Positions 32,908 to 42,190 of a stretch of DNA of 64,000 nt are shown piece by piece. The first letter of the stretch is position 1. The number at the start of each line of letters is the position of its first letter. The stretch spans positions 620,001 through 684,000 of the forward strand of contig NZ_CP081000.1 in NCBI RefSeq assembly GCF_019645875.1, written 5' to 3'. This stretch comes from Mycolicibacterium senegalense. Lineage in GTDB: Bacteria; Actinomycetota; Actinomycetes; Mycobacteriales; Mycobacteriaceae. The position numbers and the translations under genes are program-made. Under the pieces are notes generated by a model. That model saw nothing but the letters and a program-made list of their open reading frames with translations, did not search any database and was not told the origin of the DNA.

Positions 32908-32961
32908 GACCACATGGTAGTTACCGCCCGCCGTGCGATAGACGTCACTTATTGTGGCGAC

Positions 32962-34635
32962 ATGCCAAGTCTGTCTGATCTGCCGGCGAACGTGACCGCG
33001 AAGGCCAAGCAGTACGCCGAGCGCGGCGCAGCCGAATTGCACTACGCGCGCAAGATGTTCGAGGCCGGCGCGCTGCGGCTGGAACCGCCACAGAACGTCC
33101 TGGCCATGCTGAGCGACATCCGTACCTGGGGCGAGATCGGCATGATTCCGGCGCTCAACGCGCGCCGGCACCCCGACCGGGTCGCGGTCATCGACGACGA
33201 GGGTGAATTCACCTTCGGTGAGCTCGACTCGGCAGCGCACGCGCTGGCCCACGAACTGCTCACCATGGGCGTCAGGGGTGGTGACGGGGTAGGGATCCTG
33301 GCACGCAACCACCGCTGGTTCCTGGTTTCGCTGTACGGCGCGGCCCGGGTCGGCGCCCGGATCATCATGCTGAACTCCGAGTTCTCAGGGCCGCAGATCA
33401 AGGAGGTCTCCGAGCGCGAAGGCGCCAAGGTGATCATCTACGACGACGAATACACCGCGGCGGTGGCCCACGCCGAACCGGAACTGGGCAAACTACGGGC
33501 ATTGGGCGTCAATCCGGACTCCGACCGGCCCTCCGGAAGCACCGACGAGACGCTGGCCGAGGTGATCGCGCGCGCCAACGGACGACCGGCGCCGAAGGCC
33601 AGCCAGCACCCGTCGATCATCATCCTGACCAGCGGCACCACCGGCACCCCCAAGGGCGCCAACCGGGCCGCTCCGCCGTCGCTCGCCCCGATCGGCGGAG
33701 TCCTCTCACACGTCCCGTTCAAGGCCGGCGAGGTGACCGCACTTCCCGCGCCGATGTTCCACGCGCTGGGTTTCCTGCACGCCACCATCGCGATGATGCT
33801 GGGCACCACCCTGGTGCTGCGCCGACGGTTCAAACCGGCGACTCTGTTGGAGGACGTTGAGAAGCACCAGGTGACCGCCATGGTGGTGGTGCCCGTGATG
33901 CTGTCGCGGATGCTCGACCATCTCGAACAGATGACGCCCAAGCCCAACCTGTCCTCCCTGCGGATCGTGTTCGTCTCCGGCTCCCAGCTGGGCGCCGAGT
34001 TGGCCTCACGGGCGCTCAAGGAGCTCGGACCCGTCGTCTACAACCTCTACGGCTCGACCGAGATCGCCTTCGCCAGCATTGCCCGGCCCAAGGATCTGTC
34101 GATCAACCCCGCGACGGTCGGGCCGGTGGTCAAGGGCATCACCGTCAAGATCATCGACGACAACGGCAAGGAGCTGCCGCAAGGGCAGGTCGGCCGCATC
34201 TTCGTGCGAAACACGTTCCCGTTCAAGGGCTATACCGGTGGCGGCGGCAAGCAGATCATCGACGGCATGCTGTCGTCGGGCGATGTCGGGTACTTCGACG
34301 AGCACGGTCTGCTCTACGTCAGCGGCCGCGACGACGAGATGATCGTCTCCGGTGGGGAGAACGTGTTCCCGGCCGAGGTCGAGGATCTGATCAGCGGCCA
34401 TCCCGAGGTCATCGAGGCCACCGCGCTGGGGGTCGAGGACAAGGAGTGGGGCCACCGGCTGAAGGCGTTCGTGGTGAAGGCCGAAGGCGCCAGCATCGAC
34501 GAGGACGCGATCAAGACCTACGTCAAAGAACACCTGGCCCGCTACAAAGTGCCGCGTGAGGTGGTCTTCCTCGACGAGTTGCCGCGCAACCCGACCGGCA
34601 AGATCCTCAAGCGGGAGCTGCGCAACCTGGAATAG
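32962..34635 (+). CDS. fadD2: Long-chain acyl-CoA synthetase
   Basis: 557-residue adenylate-forming enzyme. The ATP-binding P-loop is LTSGTTGTPKG at 222-232; NLYGSTE and the C-terminal PTGKILKREL lysine motif are present. It activates a fatty acid to acyl-CoA through an acyl-AMP intermediate. Length and the position beside the polymerase gene and fadE6 match Rv0270. ATG 32962 is chosen over the frame start at 32914. It is divergent from the polymerase (54 bases between starts) and followed by an SDR gene after 29 bases. Confidence 0.92.
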   Translation: MPSLSDLPANVTAKAKQYAERGAAELHYARKMFEAGALRLEPPQNVLAMLSDIRTWGEIGMIPALNARRHPDRVAVIDDEGEFTFGELDSAAHALAHELLTMGVRGGDGVGILARNHRWFLVSLYGAARVGARIIMLNSEFSGPQIKEVSEREGAKVIIYDDEYTAAVAHAEPELGKLRALGVNPDSDRPSGSTDETLAEVIARANGRPAPKASQHPSIIILTSGTTGTPKGANRAAPPSLAPIGGVLSHVPFKAGEVTALPAPMFHALGFLHATIAMMLGTTLVLRRRFKPATLLEDVEKHQVTAMVVVPVMLSRMLDHLEQMTPKPNLSSLRIVFVSGSQLGAELASRALKELGPVVYNLYGSTEIAFASIARPKDLSINPATVGPVVKGITVKIIDDNGKELPQGQVGRIFVRNTFPFKGYTGGGGKQIIDGMLSSGDVGYFDEHGLLYVSGRDDEMIVSGGENVFPAEVEDLISGHPEVIEATALGVEDKEWGHRLKAFVVKAEGASIDEDAIKTYVKEHLARYKVPREVVFLDELPRNPTGKILKRELRNLE

Positions 34636-34664
34636 TTCGCTGCGATCGGTGGTAGTACAGCCTT

Positions 34665-35447
34665 GTGAACATCGATCTGACCGGAAAGACCGCACTCGTC
34701 ACGGGTTCGACGCAGGGCATCGGCCTGGCCATCGCCGAGCAACTGGCCCGCAGCGGTGCCCGGGTCGCCGTCAACGGCCGCACATCGGCCCGCGTCGACG
34801 AGGCGGTTGCCAAGCTGGGCGAGTTCGATGTCCTGGGTGTTGCCGCCGACGTCTCGACCGAGGCGGGGACGGGCGACCTGCTGCGTCAGCTGCCCGAGGT
34901 CGACATCCTGGTGAACAACCTCGGCATCTTCGGGGCCGTGCCGCCTCTGGAGATCACCGATGACCAGTGGCGCAGCTACTTCGACGTGAATGTCCTTGCC
35001 TCGGTGCGGCTTATCCGCAGTTACCTGCCCGGGATGACCGAGCGCGGGTGGGGCCGGGCGATTCAGATCGCCAGTGACTCGGCGATCGTCACGCCGGCTG
35101 AGATGATCCATTACGGCGTGTCGAAGACGGCGCTGCTCGCGGTGTCGCGTGGTTTCGCCAAGGAAGCCGCGGGCACGGGCGTGACCGTGAACTCGGTGAT
35201 CGCCGGGCCGACCCACACCGCAGGTGTCGAGGACTTTGTCTACCAGCTCGTCGACAAATCCCTGCCATGGGACGAGGCGCAGCGCGAGTTCATGGTCAAG
35301 CACCGCCCGCAGTCGCTCATCCAGCGGCTGATCGAGCCGGAGGAGATCGCCAACATGGTGGCCTACCTGGCCTCTCCGCTGGCCTCGGCCACCACGGGGG
35401 GAGCCCTGCGGGTCGACGGCGGTTACGTCGACTCGATCCTGCCCTGA
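34665..35447 (+). CDS. SDR family oxidoreductase
   Basis: 260-residue short-chain dehydrogenase. Cofactor motif TGSTQGIG (13-20), NNLG (84-87), and catalytic S137, Y150, K154 (HYGVSKTA) are visible. The C-terminal region (EDFVYQLVDKSLPWDEAQRE) is an expanded substrate loop. The substrate is unknown; its closeness to fadD2 suggests an acyl-derived alcohol or ketone. GTG 34665 opens the gene. It is not part of the M. tuberculosis gene order here, so it is an insertion relative to that species. It converges on a methyltransferase with 2 bases between. Confidence 0.9.
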   Translation: MNIDLTGKTALVTGSTQGIGLAIAEQLARSGARVAVNGRTSARVDEAVAKLGEFDVLGVAADVSTEAGTGDLLRQLPEVDILVNNLGIFGAVPPLEITDDQWRSYFDVNVLASVRLIRSYLPGMTERGWGRAIQIASDSAIVTPAEMIHYGVSKTALLAVSRGFAKEAAGTGVTVNSVIAGPTHTAGVEDFVYQLVDKSLPWDEAQREFMVKHRPQSLIQRLIEPEEIANMVAYLASPLASATTGGALRVDGGYVDSILP

Positions 35448-35449
35448 GG

Positions 35450-36196
35450 TCAGCGCCTCATCAGGGCGAACACTCCCCAGCCGAGATACTCCCGCGTGTA
35501 GCGCGCATAGCGCGCGGGCTCCGTGGTGAGCTCGGCGCGCACCTCGGGCGCCAGTTCGTCGTCCGGGTTCTGGTCGAGCCAGCGCCGGAGGTTGAGCCAC
35601 TGTGCCGCGGCGTACCGGTCCCAGCTGTCCTGGTCGGCCAGCACCATTTCCACGACGTCATACCCGAGGTCACCGAACTGCTCGATCAGTTCGGGGAGCG
35701 GCAGGAAGTCGGCCACTTGGGTGGCGTGGCAGGCCTGCGCGGTCACCTCGTCCGGTGGCGTCCGACGCCAGTAGGGCTCGCCGACGAGCATCAGTCCTCC
35801 GGGCCGGAGGCTGCGGCTGAGCAGCTCGGTCGTCCCGGCGACACCGTTACCGATCCAGGTGGCGCCGATGCAGGCGGCCAGCTCGACCGGCTCGGCCGCG
35901 ACATGACCCGCGGCGTCGCCGTGGACGAACTCTACCCGGTCGGCGACGCCGAGCTCGATGGCGCGGGCGCGGGCCTGCTCGGTGAACACCGTGCTGATAT
36001 CCACGCCTGTGCCCGTGAAGCCCAAATCACGTGCCCAGGTGCACAACATCTCACCCGAGCCGCTGGCCAGGTCGAGCACCCGTGTTCCGGGAGGCAGCCT
36101 AAGCGCCCGGCCGAGGGTGGCATATTTGGCAGGAGTCAGCGGATTGTGGATGCGGTGGCTGCTCTCGCGAATGGTGAAGATACGGGGTAGGTCCAT
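35450..36196 (-). CDS. SAM-dependent class-I methyltransferase
   Basis: 248-residue methyltransferase. The SAM-binding motif I is VLDLASGSGEMLCTWARDLG, followed by FTGTGVDIS (acidic residue binding ribose) and PGGLMLVGEPYW. It resembles ubiquinone/menaquinone-type small-molecule methyltransferases; substrate unknown. ATG 36196 has AAGGA upstream. The 240 bases before it hold no gene I can support. Confidence 0.85.
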   Translation of the reverse strand: MDLPRIFTIRESSHRIHNPLTPAKYATLGRALRLPPGTRVLDLASGSGEMLCTWARDLGFTGTGVDISTVFTEQARARAIELGVADRVEFVHGDAAGHVAAEPVELAACIGATWIGNGVAGTTELLSRSLRPGGLMLVGEPYWRRTPPDEVTAQACHATQVADFLPLPELIEQFGDLGYDVVEMVLADQDSWDRYAAAQWLNLRRWLDQNPDDELAPEVRAELTTEPARYARYTREYLGWGVFALMRR

Positions 36197-36436
36197 GACC
36201 GGATTCCTTTGTGAGAGGCCCTCGGACCCACACGCAGCCAAGAACTTCGGCCAAGACGGGCGGCGTGGGTCAGGACAGGGCCTGAAGTGTGAGGATGATC
36301 GGGGCACTGCTCAAGGCAGTGGGCTCCGTGACAGTCATCAACTCACCTACTCCGATCTCTGCAGCACACCCCGGTGGCAACTGCGCACTACACGCTACAA
36401 GCCTGTGCCGCGACGGCCCAATGATTTTCCGCACGG

Positions 36437-36748
36437 TCAGGTCAGCATCGCCGAGCCCGGCACCGCCAAGCACACAAGCGACAACGCCAGCAGGAACCAG
36501 CCGGCGCCCTGCCAGATCGGCCAGGTGCCCTCGGCTTTCCATACCTGGTAGGTGCGGACGAACGCGCCGACGCCTCCGACGAACAGGATTATCGGGACCA
36601 GCGACGCCGAGAGCGTGGAGTGATCGAAGGCGTAGAACGTCAGGGCAACCGCGGCCACTGCCACTACCGCCACCACGTACCAGACGGCGGAGCGAAACAT
36701 CTCCGGGTTGTGCCAACGCTTTTCGACGTCGTTGCGGTCGCTGCTCAT
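36437..36748 (-). CDS. Small three-helix membrane protein
   Basis: 103 residues with a charged N-terminus (SSDRNDVEKRWHNPEMF) and three hydrophobic segments at about 20-42, 48-68 and 78-100. I recognise no named family. ATG 36748 is preferred to the in-frame TTG at 36757. It is followed on the same strand by 240 bases without a gene and preceded by another small exported protein gene after 18 bases, so the two may be co-transcribed. Confidence 0.75.
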   Translation of the reverse strand: MSSDRNDVEKRWHNPEMFRSAVWYVVAVVAVAAVALTFYAFDHSTLSASLVPIILFVGGVGAFVRTYQVWKAEGTWPIWQGAGWFLLALSLVCLAVPGSAMLT

Positions 36749-36766
36749 AAAAGTCAACTCACATCG

Positions 36767-37054
36767 TCACGGCGGCCCGTTGACGTACCAGCCCAGGCAG
36801 CCTGGCCTGTCCCGGCACGCGATGATCGCTCCGGCGTCGGGGGCCGAGCCACGTACCCGGGGCGGTCTGGGCTGCAGATTGCAGTTCACAACGTAGGGGT
36901 TCCACGGAATCACGCCGTTCACACATGGCTCGGCCTGAAGTTTTGTGGGCCCAGGCTCAGCCTGACCCCACACGACCGTGGGTGCGATGACCATCGACGC
37001 CGCCGCCACACCCAGTACCACCGGGCGTGCAATGCGTTGTAGTGACGTTCTCAT
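36767..37054 (-). CDS. Small secreted four-cysteine protein
   Basis: 95 residues. A signal peptide covers about 1-31 (VVLGVAAASMVIAPTVVWGQ). The mature protein has four cysteines (C44, C58, C80, C86), suggesting two disulfides, and ends GCLGWYVNGPP. No family recognised. The overall plan (short, exported, two disulfides, Pro-rich) is similar to the protein encoded at 21631-21945, though sequence similarity is not obvious. Confidence 0.72.
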   Translation of the reverse strand: MRTSLQRIARPVVLGVAAASMVIAPTVVWGQAEPGPTKLQAEPCVNGVIPWNPYVVNCNLQPRPPRVRGSAPDAGAIIACRDRPGCLGWYVNGPP

Positions 37055-37126
37055 CGTGCATTGCCAACCGTTTCTGGTCGCCGCCTATTTCGACGGTACG
37101 CCTAACCCCGGCTCGCGCAGAGAAAG

Positions 37127-39322
37127 TTACGGATCGCGGGGCAGGCCGAGGAGCCGTTCGGCGATGATGTTGAGCTGGACCTCGGTGGTGCCGCCGTAGA
37201 TTGTGGTGGCACGGCTGGCCAACAGGTACTCGGCCCAGCGGCCGAAGTCCTGCTCAGGATCACCGATGGCGCCGTCGGTCCCGAAGGAGGCCACCGCGAA
37301 CTCCGCGTAGCCCTGGCCGGTCTTCATCGACAACAGCTTGGAGATCGCCGCGGCCGGCATGGCGTCCCCCCCGGCCAGCGTCAGCAGGGTTGACCGCAGG
37401 TTGAGCACCTTGGCGGCATGGCCTTCGGCGATCAGCTGTCCGGCGTGGTTCTGCTCGATCTGGTCGAACTGCCCGTCGCGCAGGAACGCCACGAACTGGT
37501 CGAGGTTGGCCAAAAACGGCGGCTCGCTGCTGCCGATCGACACCCGCTCGTTGGTCAGCGTGTTGCGGCTGACCTCCCAGCCGCGGTTGACCTCACCGAG
37601 CACCATGTCGTCGGGCACGAACACGTCGTCGATGAACACCGTGTTGAACATCGCGTTGCCGGTCAGCTCGCGCAGCGGCTTCACCTCGACGCCCTGGGCC
37701 TTCATATCCAGCAGGAAGTACGTGATGCCGTTGTGTTTCGGAGCGTTGGGGTCCGTCCGCGCCAGCAGGGCACCCCACTCCGAGAACTGTGCACCCGTCG
37801 TCCAGATCTTCTGCCCGGTGATACGCCAGCCTCCGTCGACCTTGGTGGCCTTGGTGGTCAGGCTGGCCAGGTCCGAACCCGCGCCCGGCTCGGAAAACAG
37901 CTGGCACCAGATCATCTCGCCGCGGAACGTCGGCGGCAGGAAGCGTTGCTTCTGCTCTTCGGTGCCGAACGCCACGATCGACGGGATGATCCAGGAGGCG
38001 ATGCCCATCTGCGGGCGCCGCACGCGGCCGGCGCTGAATTCCTGGGCGATGATGATCTGCTCGATCGGCTCCGACGCGCGGCCCCAGGGCTTGGGCAGGT
38101 GCGGCTGCACCCAACCGCCCTCGGCGATCGCGGTGTTGCGCTCGGCTCCGCTCGGAAGGGCTTTCAGCGCAGCGACTTCCGCGCGGATCTCGTCGCGCAG
38201 CTTCGCGGTGTCGGGATCCAGGTCGATGTCGACCGGACGCATCCCGGTGGTGGTCGCGGTGTCGACCACGGACTGCGGGTAGTCCGAGGCCCGGCCGAAG
38301 CAGGCGGCCAGCACGAGTGCGCGCCGGTAGTAGACGTTGGTGTCGTGCTCCCAGGTGAAGCCGATACCGCCGTGCACCTGGATGCAGTCCTGGGTGGTGT
38401 GCTGGGCGGCCGCAGGTGCCAAGGTGGCGGCCACCGCGGCAGCGAACTCGAAATGGGTGTCCGCCGAGGGCTCTTCGGCAGCTTCATCCAGTGCGCGGGC
38501 GGCGTCCCAGACCGCGGCGGTGGCCCGTTCGGTCTCGGCGATCATTCCGGCGCACTTGTGCTTGATCGCCTGGAACTGACCGATCGGCCTGCCGAACTGT
38601 TCGCGGATCTTGGCATATGCGGTCGCGGTGTCGGTGGCCCAGCGGGCGACGCCGATCGCCTCGGCCGACAGCAGGGTCGTGATCAGGGCGCGGGCACGGG
38701 CACTGTTGAGGTTGGACAGCACACGATCGCCGGCCACCTCGGTGGCGTTGGCTCGGACATGGGCCAGTGGGCGCAGCGGATCGACGCTCTGTACCGGCTC
38801 GATCTCCAGCTGGGCGGCGTCCAGCACCACCCACTGGACACCGGATTCGATGGCGACCGGTAGCACCAGAACGGAGGCCTGCGCCGCTGCAGGCACCGCA
38901 CGCGCCTCGCCGCGAATCACCAGGCCGTCGCCGTGGCGGGTCGCGGTCAGACCGGAGTCGATGGCGTAGGCGGCGATGGTCTCGCCCGAGGCCAGGCCGC
39001 TCAGGACGTTGGCTTCGGGGTTGTCGGCCGAGATCAGTGCGCCGGCGATCGCCGATGGGACGAAGGGGCCGGGCACCGCGCCGTAGCCGAACTCGGCCAA
39101 GGTGATGGCCAGCTCAAGGATGCCGAAGCCTTGCCCGCCAACAGATTCCGCGAGATGGACGCCTTGCAGGCCCTGCTCGGCCGCGGCTTTCCAGTACGGC
39201 GGGGGATTCGGGATCGGGGTCTCGAGCGCGTCGTGCAACACCTCCGACGGCGCCACCCGCGCTACCAAAGACCGAACAGAATCGGCCAGATCGCTGTGCT
39301 CAGACGTGATCGCAATGGGCAT
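37127..39322 (-). CDS. fadE6: Double-domain acyl-CoA dehydrogenase
   Basis: 731-residue protein containing two acyl-CoA dehydrogenase units. The first (about 1-340) is divergent, beginning MPIAITSEHSDLADSVRSLV and including QFGRPIGQFQAIKHKCAGMI. The second (about 370-731) is canonical, with CQLFSEPGAGSDLASLTTKA, WTTGAQFSEWGALLARTD and TTIYGGTTEVQLNIIAERLL. Length and position match M. tuberculosis FadE6 (Rv0271c). ATG 39322 has GGAGG upstream. The N-terminal unit probably has a structural or regulatory role; this is inference. Confidence 0.92.
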   Translation of the reverse strand: MPIAITSEHSDLADSVRSLVARVAPSEVLHDALETPIPNPPPYWKAAAEQGLQGVHLAESVGGQGFGILELAITLAEFGYGAVPGPFVPSAIAGALISADNPEANVLSGLASGETIAAYAIDSGLTATRHGDGLVIRGEARAVPAAAQASVLVLPVAIESGVQWVVLDAAQLEIEPVQSVDPLRPLAHVRANATEVAGDRVLSNLNSARARALITTLLSAEAIGVARWATDTATAYAKIREQFGRPIGQFQAIKHKCAGMIAETERATAAVWDAARALDEAAEEPSADTHFEFAAAVAATLAPAAAQHTTQDCIQVHGGIGFTWEHDTNVYYRRALVLAACFGRASDYPQSVVDTATTTGMRPVDIDLDPDTAKLRDEIRAEVAALKALPSGAERNTAIAEGGWVQPHLPKPWGRASEPIEQIIIAQEFSAGRVRRPQMGIASWIIPSIVAFGTEEQKQRFLPPTFRGEMIWCQLFSEPGAGSDLASLTTKATKVDGGWRITGQKIWTTGAQFSEWGALLARTDPNAPKHNGITYFLLDMKAQGVEVKPLRELTGNAMFNTVFIDDVFVPDDMVLGEVNRGWEVSRNTLTNERVSIGSSEPPFLANLDQFVAFLRDGQFDQIEQNHAGQLIAEGHAAKVLNLRSTLLTLAGGDAMPAAAISKLLSMKTGQGYAEFAVASFGTDGAIGDPEQDFGRWAEYLLASRATTIYGGTTEVQLNIIAERLLGLPRDP

Positions 39323-39353
39323 GCGGTTCCTCCATCCGGGGCATAAACCTAAT

Positions 39354-39365
39354 AACCGGTCGGTT
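39354..39365. promoter_or_regulatory. Dyad upstream of fadE6
   Basis: AACCG (39354-39358) and CGGTT (39361-39365) form an inverted repeat around GT, 31 bases before the fadE6 start. This is a TetR-like half-site arrangement in the promoter zone; the regulator is unknown. Confidence 0.3.
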
Positions 39366-39407
39366 GGGCCGAGAGTACCCCGGCGTGACCCGCGCCACTC
39401 CAGCGGC

Positions 39408-40376
39408 CTATTTAACCCCGTTTACTACGTGGGCCAAGCCTTCCCCGTCGCGGATGCGCCGGCAGTTGTCGACCGCCATGGTCAGGTAGCGGCGCATGGT
39501 GTCGACGGTGTACCAGGTGACGTGCGGGGTGAGCACCACATTGGGCAGTTCGAGCAGGGGATTGCCGGCTGGTATCGGTTCCTCGGCGAACACATCGAGC
39601 CCGGCTGCGGCCAGCTGTCCGGTGCGCAGTGCATCGACCAGAGCCGGCTCGTCGATGATCGGGCCGCGCGCGGTGTTGACGACGATGGCGCCGGGTTTCA
39701 TCGACGCCAGCGCCTTGCTGTCGAGCAGTCCGTGAGTGGCCTCGGTCAGCGGCAGGTGCAGCGAGACGATGTCGCTGGCGCTCAATAGATCTGGCAGGCT
39801 GCGCCACCGAGGGTGGCCGGTGTCCCGGGTGCTGGTGTGCAGCACCTGGGACGGCTCGGCGCCCATCGCGACGACGATCTTCTCGACCCGCTTGGCGACG
39901 TTGCCGTAGCCGAGTAGGCCGACGGTGCACCCGCCGATGTCGCGCACCGTCTCGCCCAGGCTGTGATCCGACGGCCAGCCGCTACCGTCGCGGGTGGCCC
40001 GGTCGAGTTCGGGTAACCGGCGCAACGCAGCCAGCATCAGCAGGACGGTGCCCTCGGCGACCGACGGGGCGTTGGCTCCGGGCATGTTGGCCACCAGGAT
40101 GCCCAGCTGGTTGGCGGTTTCGACGTCGATCGTGTTCACCCCGGCTCCCAGCTTGTGCACCAGCCGCAGCCGGAGACCGCGCCGCAGGTCGTCGCCAGAG
40201 ACCGGCCGCAGCACATGCCAGAGCACCTCGGCGGTGGGCAGTTCCCGGTAGAAGGTGTCGTCGTCGTCTTCGGCGCAGAACCGTACATCGAGCCAGTCCT
40301 GATGCGGTGCAAGGAAATCCAGCACCTTGTCGCCGGGGGTGAAGTGGGCGAGGACCCGGATCCGTCCGGGGTTCAC
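39408..40376 (-). CDS. D-isomer-specific 2-hydroxyacid dehydrogenase
   Basis: 322-residue NAD-dependent dehydrogenase. The nucleotide-binding motif GLLGYGNVAKRVEKIV and the C-terminal LDVFAEEPIPAGNPLLELPN with a following TPHV are standard. The family reduces 2-keto acids or oxidises 2-hydroxy acids; substrate unknown. GTG 40376 overlaps the hydrolase stop by four bases (GTGA), which decides the start over ATG 40397. It is the third gene of the TetR-hydrolase-dehydrogenase operon and is absent from the corresponding M. tuberculosis order as I recall it. Confidence 0.9.
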   Translation of the reverse strand: MNPGRIRVLAHFTPGDKVLDFLAPHQDWLDVRFCAEDDDDTFYRELPTAEVLWHVLRPVSGDDLRRGLRLRLVHKLGAGVNTIDVETANQLGILVANMPGANAPSVAEGTVLLMLAALRRLPELDRATRDGSGWPSDHSLGETVRDIGGCTVGLLGYGNVAKRVEKIVVAMGAEPSQVLHTSTRDTGHPRWRSLPDLLSASDIVSLHLPLTEATHGLLDSKALASMKPGAIVVNTARGPIIDEPALVDALRTGQLAAAGLDVFAEEPIPAGNPLLELPNVVLTPHVTWYTVDTMRRYLTMAVDNCRRIRDGEGLAHVVNGVK

Positions 40377-41494
40377 CGCCACCGCTTCGCGATCCATTCG
40401 GCGATGGTATCGGCCTGCTCGTCGCGGGCACCGGCGGTGGTGAAGTAGTGATCGGTGTCGATCGACGTGTGCGACTTGTCGGTCCCGGCCAGCGCGTCGT
40501 AGATGCGTTTGGCGTCGGATGGATACACGCCGGTGTCCTGGTCGGCGTTGATCACCAGGGCGGGGCAGGTGATCCGGGCCAGATGCGGCTCGGCCCGGGT
40601 CTGGGCGTGGCGCAGGCTCCACATGCCGATCCAGTTGCGCACGGTGGTGGCTGCGGCGATGCCACGGGCGGACCGGTTGGCCTTGATGGGTGTGCCGGCG
40701 TAACAGAGGTTGGCCTGCCGGTGGGTCGGCTCGATGGTGGGATCGACCATCCTGGGGTCGGCCCAGGTGCGCATGACCGTGAACGGCCGATCCGAATATC
40801 CCGCTGCCTGGATCTTTTTGAGCTCTTTCTCGGCCCAGTCGGTGATCTTCTCGTTGCGCGCGACCTGGGCCGCGCGGTACCGCGCCACGAAGTCGGCGGA
40901 GTACGGCGCGGGGTTGCGCTCGTCGAACAGGTCCAACTCGGGGTCGCCGGCGACGGCGTCGTTCTCGTCGACGACGGATGCGTCCATCCAGGCGGTGAGC
41001 ACGTCGGGGCGGCCGGGATGGGCCGCGCTGGCCACATACCCGTCGGCGGGCAGCAGTTCGGTCACGCCCGCTGCCGGCCGCATCCCGTCCAGGGGTTGCA
41101 CGTTCGGGTCGACGGCTTGGGACTGGTAGGCGGCCATCAGCGATCCGCCACCGGAATTACCCAGCAGCACAACCGTTTCGATCCCCTTCTCCTCCCTCAG
41201 CCACCGAACCCCCACTCCGATGTCGACCAGAGCATGGTCGAGCAGGAAGCTGCTCTCGAATCCGCGGAATCGGGTGTTCCAGCCGAGGAAGCCGATGCCC
41301 CGGGCGGCCAGGTAGTCGGCGATGTAGTGCTCGGAGAAGTCGATCTGGTAGTGCGTGGCGATCACTGCGACTGTCGGGTGGTGTCCCGCGGCGTGGTGGT
41401 AGAGGCCCTGGCACGGGTAGCCACCGGCGCCGGCGCGCTGGGCGGTCGGTGACTCCATCCCGATGAACTCGCGGACCACTTCCGGCTGCTTCAT
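40373..41494 (-). CDS. Alpha/beta hydrolase
   Basis: 373-residue alpha/beta-hydrolase-fold protein. The nucleophile elbow is VVLLGNSGGGSLMAAYQSQA, the acidic residue lies in CPALVINADQDTGVYPSDAK and the histidine in SIDTDHYFTTAGARDE. It is an esterase, thioesterase or related enzyme with an unusually large cap region. Length matches Rv0272c. Its ATG overlaps the TetR stop by four bases. The operon order is tetR, hydrolase, hydroxyacid dehydrogenase. Confidence 0.88.
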   Translation of the reverse strand: MKQPEVVREFIGMESPTAQRAGAGGYPCQGLYHHAAGHHPTVAVIATHYQIDFSEHYIADYLAARGIGFLGWNTRFRGFESSFLLDHALVDIGVGVRWLREEKGIETVVLLGNSGGGSLMAAYQSQAVDPNVQPLDGMRPAAGVTELLPADGYVASAAHPGRPDVLTAWMDASVVDENDAVAGDPELDLFDERNPAPYSADFVARYRAAQVARNEKITDWAEKELKKIQAAGYSDRPFTVMRTWADPRMVDPTIEPTHRQANLCYAGTPIKANRSARGIAAATTVRNWIGMWSLRHAQTRAEPHLARITCPALVINADQDTGVYPSDAKRIYDALAGTDKSHTSIDTDHYFTTAGARDEQADTIAEWIAKRWR

Positions 41495-42120
41495 GTGCGG
41501 GGCGTCTCCTCGTGGTAGATGGTCCGGTAGAACACGTTGGCCAGGGTGGTGATGCAGGCGGTGTCGTCGGCTGTGGCGTCGCGGCCGCCGGACAGCTGGG
41601 CGTAGCAGAACTGGTTGAGCATCGACACCAGCGCCACCGCGGTCAGGTGAGCGTCGTCGTCGGGGCAGAAACCTTGCTGCTGAGCATGTTTGATCATTTC
41701 GGTGATCATCGATATCGGCAGCTGGCAGATCTCGTCCCAGTATTCGGCGAAGTCGTCGTCGATCATCGCCATCTGGGACACGCTGATGATCTCGGCCAGG
41801 CGGTGCCGGTAGGTCATCCAGTGTGCGGAGGCCGCTTGATGGCAGCGTTGCCAGTTGGTCAGGTTCGGCCCGGTCGCGGGCAGCGCGCGTTCGCGGGCCT
41901 CGTTTCGGAAGCGCAGGGCCCATTCGCGGACCATGGCTTCTTTCGAGGCGTAGTAGTTGTAGAACGACGCGGCCGAGCGGCCCGCCTCGGAGGCGATGTC
42001 AGAGATGGTCGTGGCCAGGATGCCCTTGCGGGCGACCACCGTACGGGCTGCGCTGTCGATCGCCGCCTGGGTCTGGCGGCCGCGCGCGGTCGGCAACGGT
42101 GTGCGGGGGCTGACGGTCAC
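41491..42120 (-). CDS. TetR family repressor
   Basis: 209-residue TetR regulator (Rv0273c position). The N-terminal helix-turn-helix is ATTISDIASEAGRSAASFYN; the rest is the ligand-binding helical core. GTG 42120 has GAGGA 5 bases upstream and gives the start VTVSPRTPLP; GTG 42132 is possible. It is translationally coupled to the hydrolase and divergent from the VOC gene, with a 26-bp palindrome between them that is its probable operator. Confidence 0.9.
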   Translation of the reverse strand: MTVSPRTPLPTARGRQTQAAIDSAARTVVARKGILATTISDIASEAGRSAASFYNYYASKEAMVREWALRFRNEARERALPATGPNLTNWQRCHQAASAHWMTYRHRLAEIISVSQMAMIDDDFAEYWDEICQLPISMITEMIKHAQQQGFCPDDDAHLTAVALVSMLNQFCYAQLSGGRDATADDTACITTLANVFYRTIYHEETPRT

Positions 42121-42164
42121 GGATTTCCTCACTCCCGGCGGCCGGGAAACTCGCCGTTGATGAC

Positions 42165-42190
42165 ATCTGAATCTGATGTTAGATTCAGAT
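42165..42190. promoter_or_regulatory. 26-bp palindromic operator
   Basis: Perfect 10-base arms ATCTGAATCT (42165-42174) and AGATTCAGAT (42181-42190) around GATGTT. It lies 45 bases before the tetR start and 49 bases before the VOC gene start, in the only region available for both promoters. Symmetry and length fit a TetR dimer or dimer pair. Confidence 0.7.

Noticed and set aside
36305..36321. CACTGC/GCAGTG hairpin downstream of the small membrane-protein gene
   Set aside because: A 6-bp stem over 100 bases from the stop and without other terminator features is expected by chance in this composition.
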